DNA of 64,000 bases. It comes from Anarhynchus alexandrinus (taxonomy: Eukaryota > Chordata > Aves > Charadriiformes > Charadriidae). Below are positions 63,125 to 64,000 of this stretch, in pieces. Location of the stretch: NCBI GenBank assembly GCA_008711295.1, contig VUYV01000041.1:3364477-3428476 (forward strand), written 5' to 3'. The number at the start of each line of letters is the position of its first letter. Within the stretch, counting starts at the first letter, position 1. Below the pieces are notes generated by a model. The model saw only the letters and a list, made by a program, of their open reading frames with translations, had not been told where the DNA came from and did not search any database. The translations under genes and the position numbers were made by a program.

Positions 63125-64000
63125 GTGGGTGGGCGTGTATACACATCTATTTTAGACATCTGCATACATCTGGCTTCTTCAAGAAACTTAAATATTGATC
63201 ACATATTGTGTGATAACCATGAAGTGCTAAGCTAACCACAGCCAATAACAATAACAAAAATATTTTCATAAAAGATTTTTCTCAGGCTCTTGTAATATTT
63301 GCAGAAACAGTTCTGCATTATTAATATTTATAACTAAAAATTATTCCACTAGCAGATTTGTGTGAAAAATACAGACACACTTAATATTCGGTACAAGTCT
63401 TCAGAATAAATATAATTAATGAATATGGTATAGTATCAGTTTTTTTTATATAAACATTCAGTTTTTGAGACTATGATACACTTTCTTTTTAAGAGGCTGT
63501 GCAAGCAAATAGGTTTTAAGAACTTACCGAATACACAAAATATATTTATCATGAAAATTGTATGCTTGGAGGAATATACTCCTGATTTAAACGTGGATGA
63601 TGTGACAAAATATTTGCTTTGAGGAGGGAGGGACAGAATTAGAAAAGCAAACTCATTCTGTCTGAAATATTTAAACAATTTAGTGAACTTCCTACTCGAA
63701 ATCCTACTCACGATATTCAATATGAAACCAAGTCAATATAGCTTGATAATAAAACCAGAGGTAGTGCTGTAGCTGGTAGCCTTGGGTGCAAAGGAGTAAG
63801 TTGCTTTAATGCAGATCGTGGGACAGGTTCTCAGTTGACAGTCCACTGGTTTAGCTGCTTTCAGTGGGACTATGACAATTTAAACCAGCTGAAGGGCTAC
63901 CCCACCATTTTGTTGTTCAAACAATTCAATAAGATCCCTGCTTCAGGGAGAAAAGGAGGGCAAGATTTCTAATAAAATGAATACCACCACCTGATTTTGT

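Larger units (their letters stand above)
10019..64000 (-). other. CRADD: Presumed large CRADD intron, at least 54 kb
   Basis: From the acceptor to the right edge of the window I found no exon of any known gene. A CARD exon would give a minus-strand frame of about 100 codons with an ATG start, and none of the minus-strand frames of that size has CARD character. The simplest reading is that this whole stretch is the intron before the last coding exon. Human CRADD also has very long introns. The stretch contains CR1 copies of different ages, short microsatellites and two CpG-dense spots listed separately. A nested non-coding transcript cannot be excluded. Confidence 0.65.
54931..64000. other. 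Intronic sequence with two CpG-dense spots and microsatellites
   Basis: Apart from the CpG-dense segments and short repeats listed separately, this is AT-rich sequence with no recognised exon. From 60100 to 64000 composition is strongly AT-rich and frames are short. The window ends inside non-coding sequence. Confidence 0.4.

Noticed and set aside
1..64000. CRISPR arrays, operons, phage, endogenous retroviral LTRs or internal genes, tRNA or rRNA genes
   Set aside because: No spaced direct-repeat array, no paired LTR-like repeats, no retroviral protein motifs and no tRNA B-box clusters were seen. All RT-like peptides fit CR1 LINEs.

Overview
This is vertebrate nuclear DNA, most likely from a bird. 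The evidence is a set of CR1-type LINE fragments with the avian-style 3' end (ATTCTATGATTCTAT). The rest is low gene density, long AT-rich non-coding sequence, scattered microsatellites and one intron-bearing coding exon. Nothing bacterial, plasmid-like or phage-like is present, and most open frames are chance frames.

The only host coding sequence I can support is the last coding exon of CRADD (RAIDD). It lies on the minus strand at 9723-10018 and encodes the C-terminal death domain. It has a clear splice acceptor and no indel against the human protein as I recall it. The CARD-encoding exon should lie at higher coordinates and is not in the window. Positions 10019 to 64000 are therefore most simply read as one large CRADD intron of at least 54 kb. 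Positions 1-9722 are the 3' end and downstream flank of the gene. In other vertebrates PLXNC1 follows CRADD on that side, but no plexin exon is visible here.

Layout: 1-1830 is a GC- and CpG-richer flank. 1831-7889 is AT-rich flank without a recognised feature. 7890-8597 is a plus-strand CR1. 8598-9722 is the presumed 3' UTR and flank. 9723-10018 is the CRADD exon. The intron then carries CR1 copies at 24033-24868 (minus), 28311-28836 (plus), 38090-39035 (minus), 43670-43933 (minus) and 43940-45095 (plus). The last two meet with their truncated 5' ends together. Older LINE remnants lie at about 42490-42905 (minus) and probably 54490-54930 (plus).

The most unusual unexplained signals are two short CpG-dense segments deep in the presumed intron. 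One at 56041-56260 has 17 CpGs in 220 bp by hand count. The other, at about 59621-59800, lies inside a GC-rich block. Both could be intronic regulatory elements or alternative promoters. I did not find a new multi-gene system, and the sequence does not suggest one.
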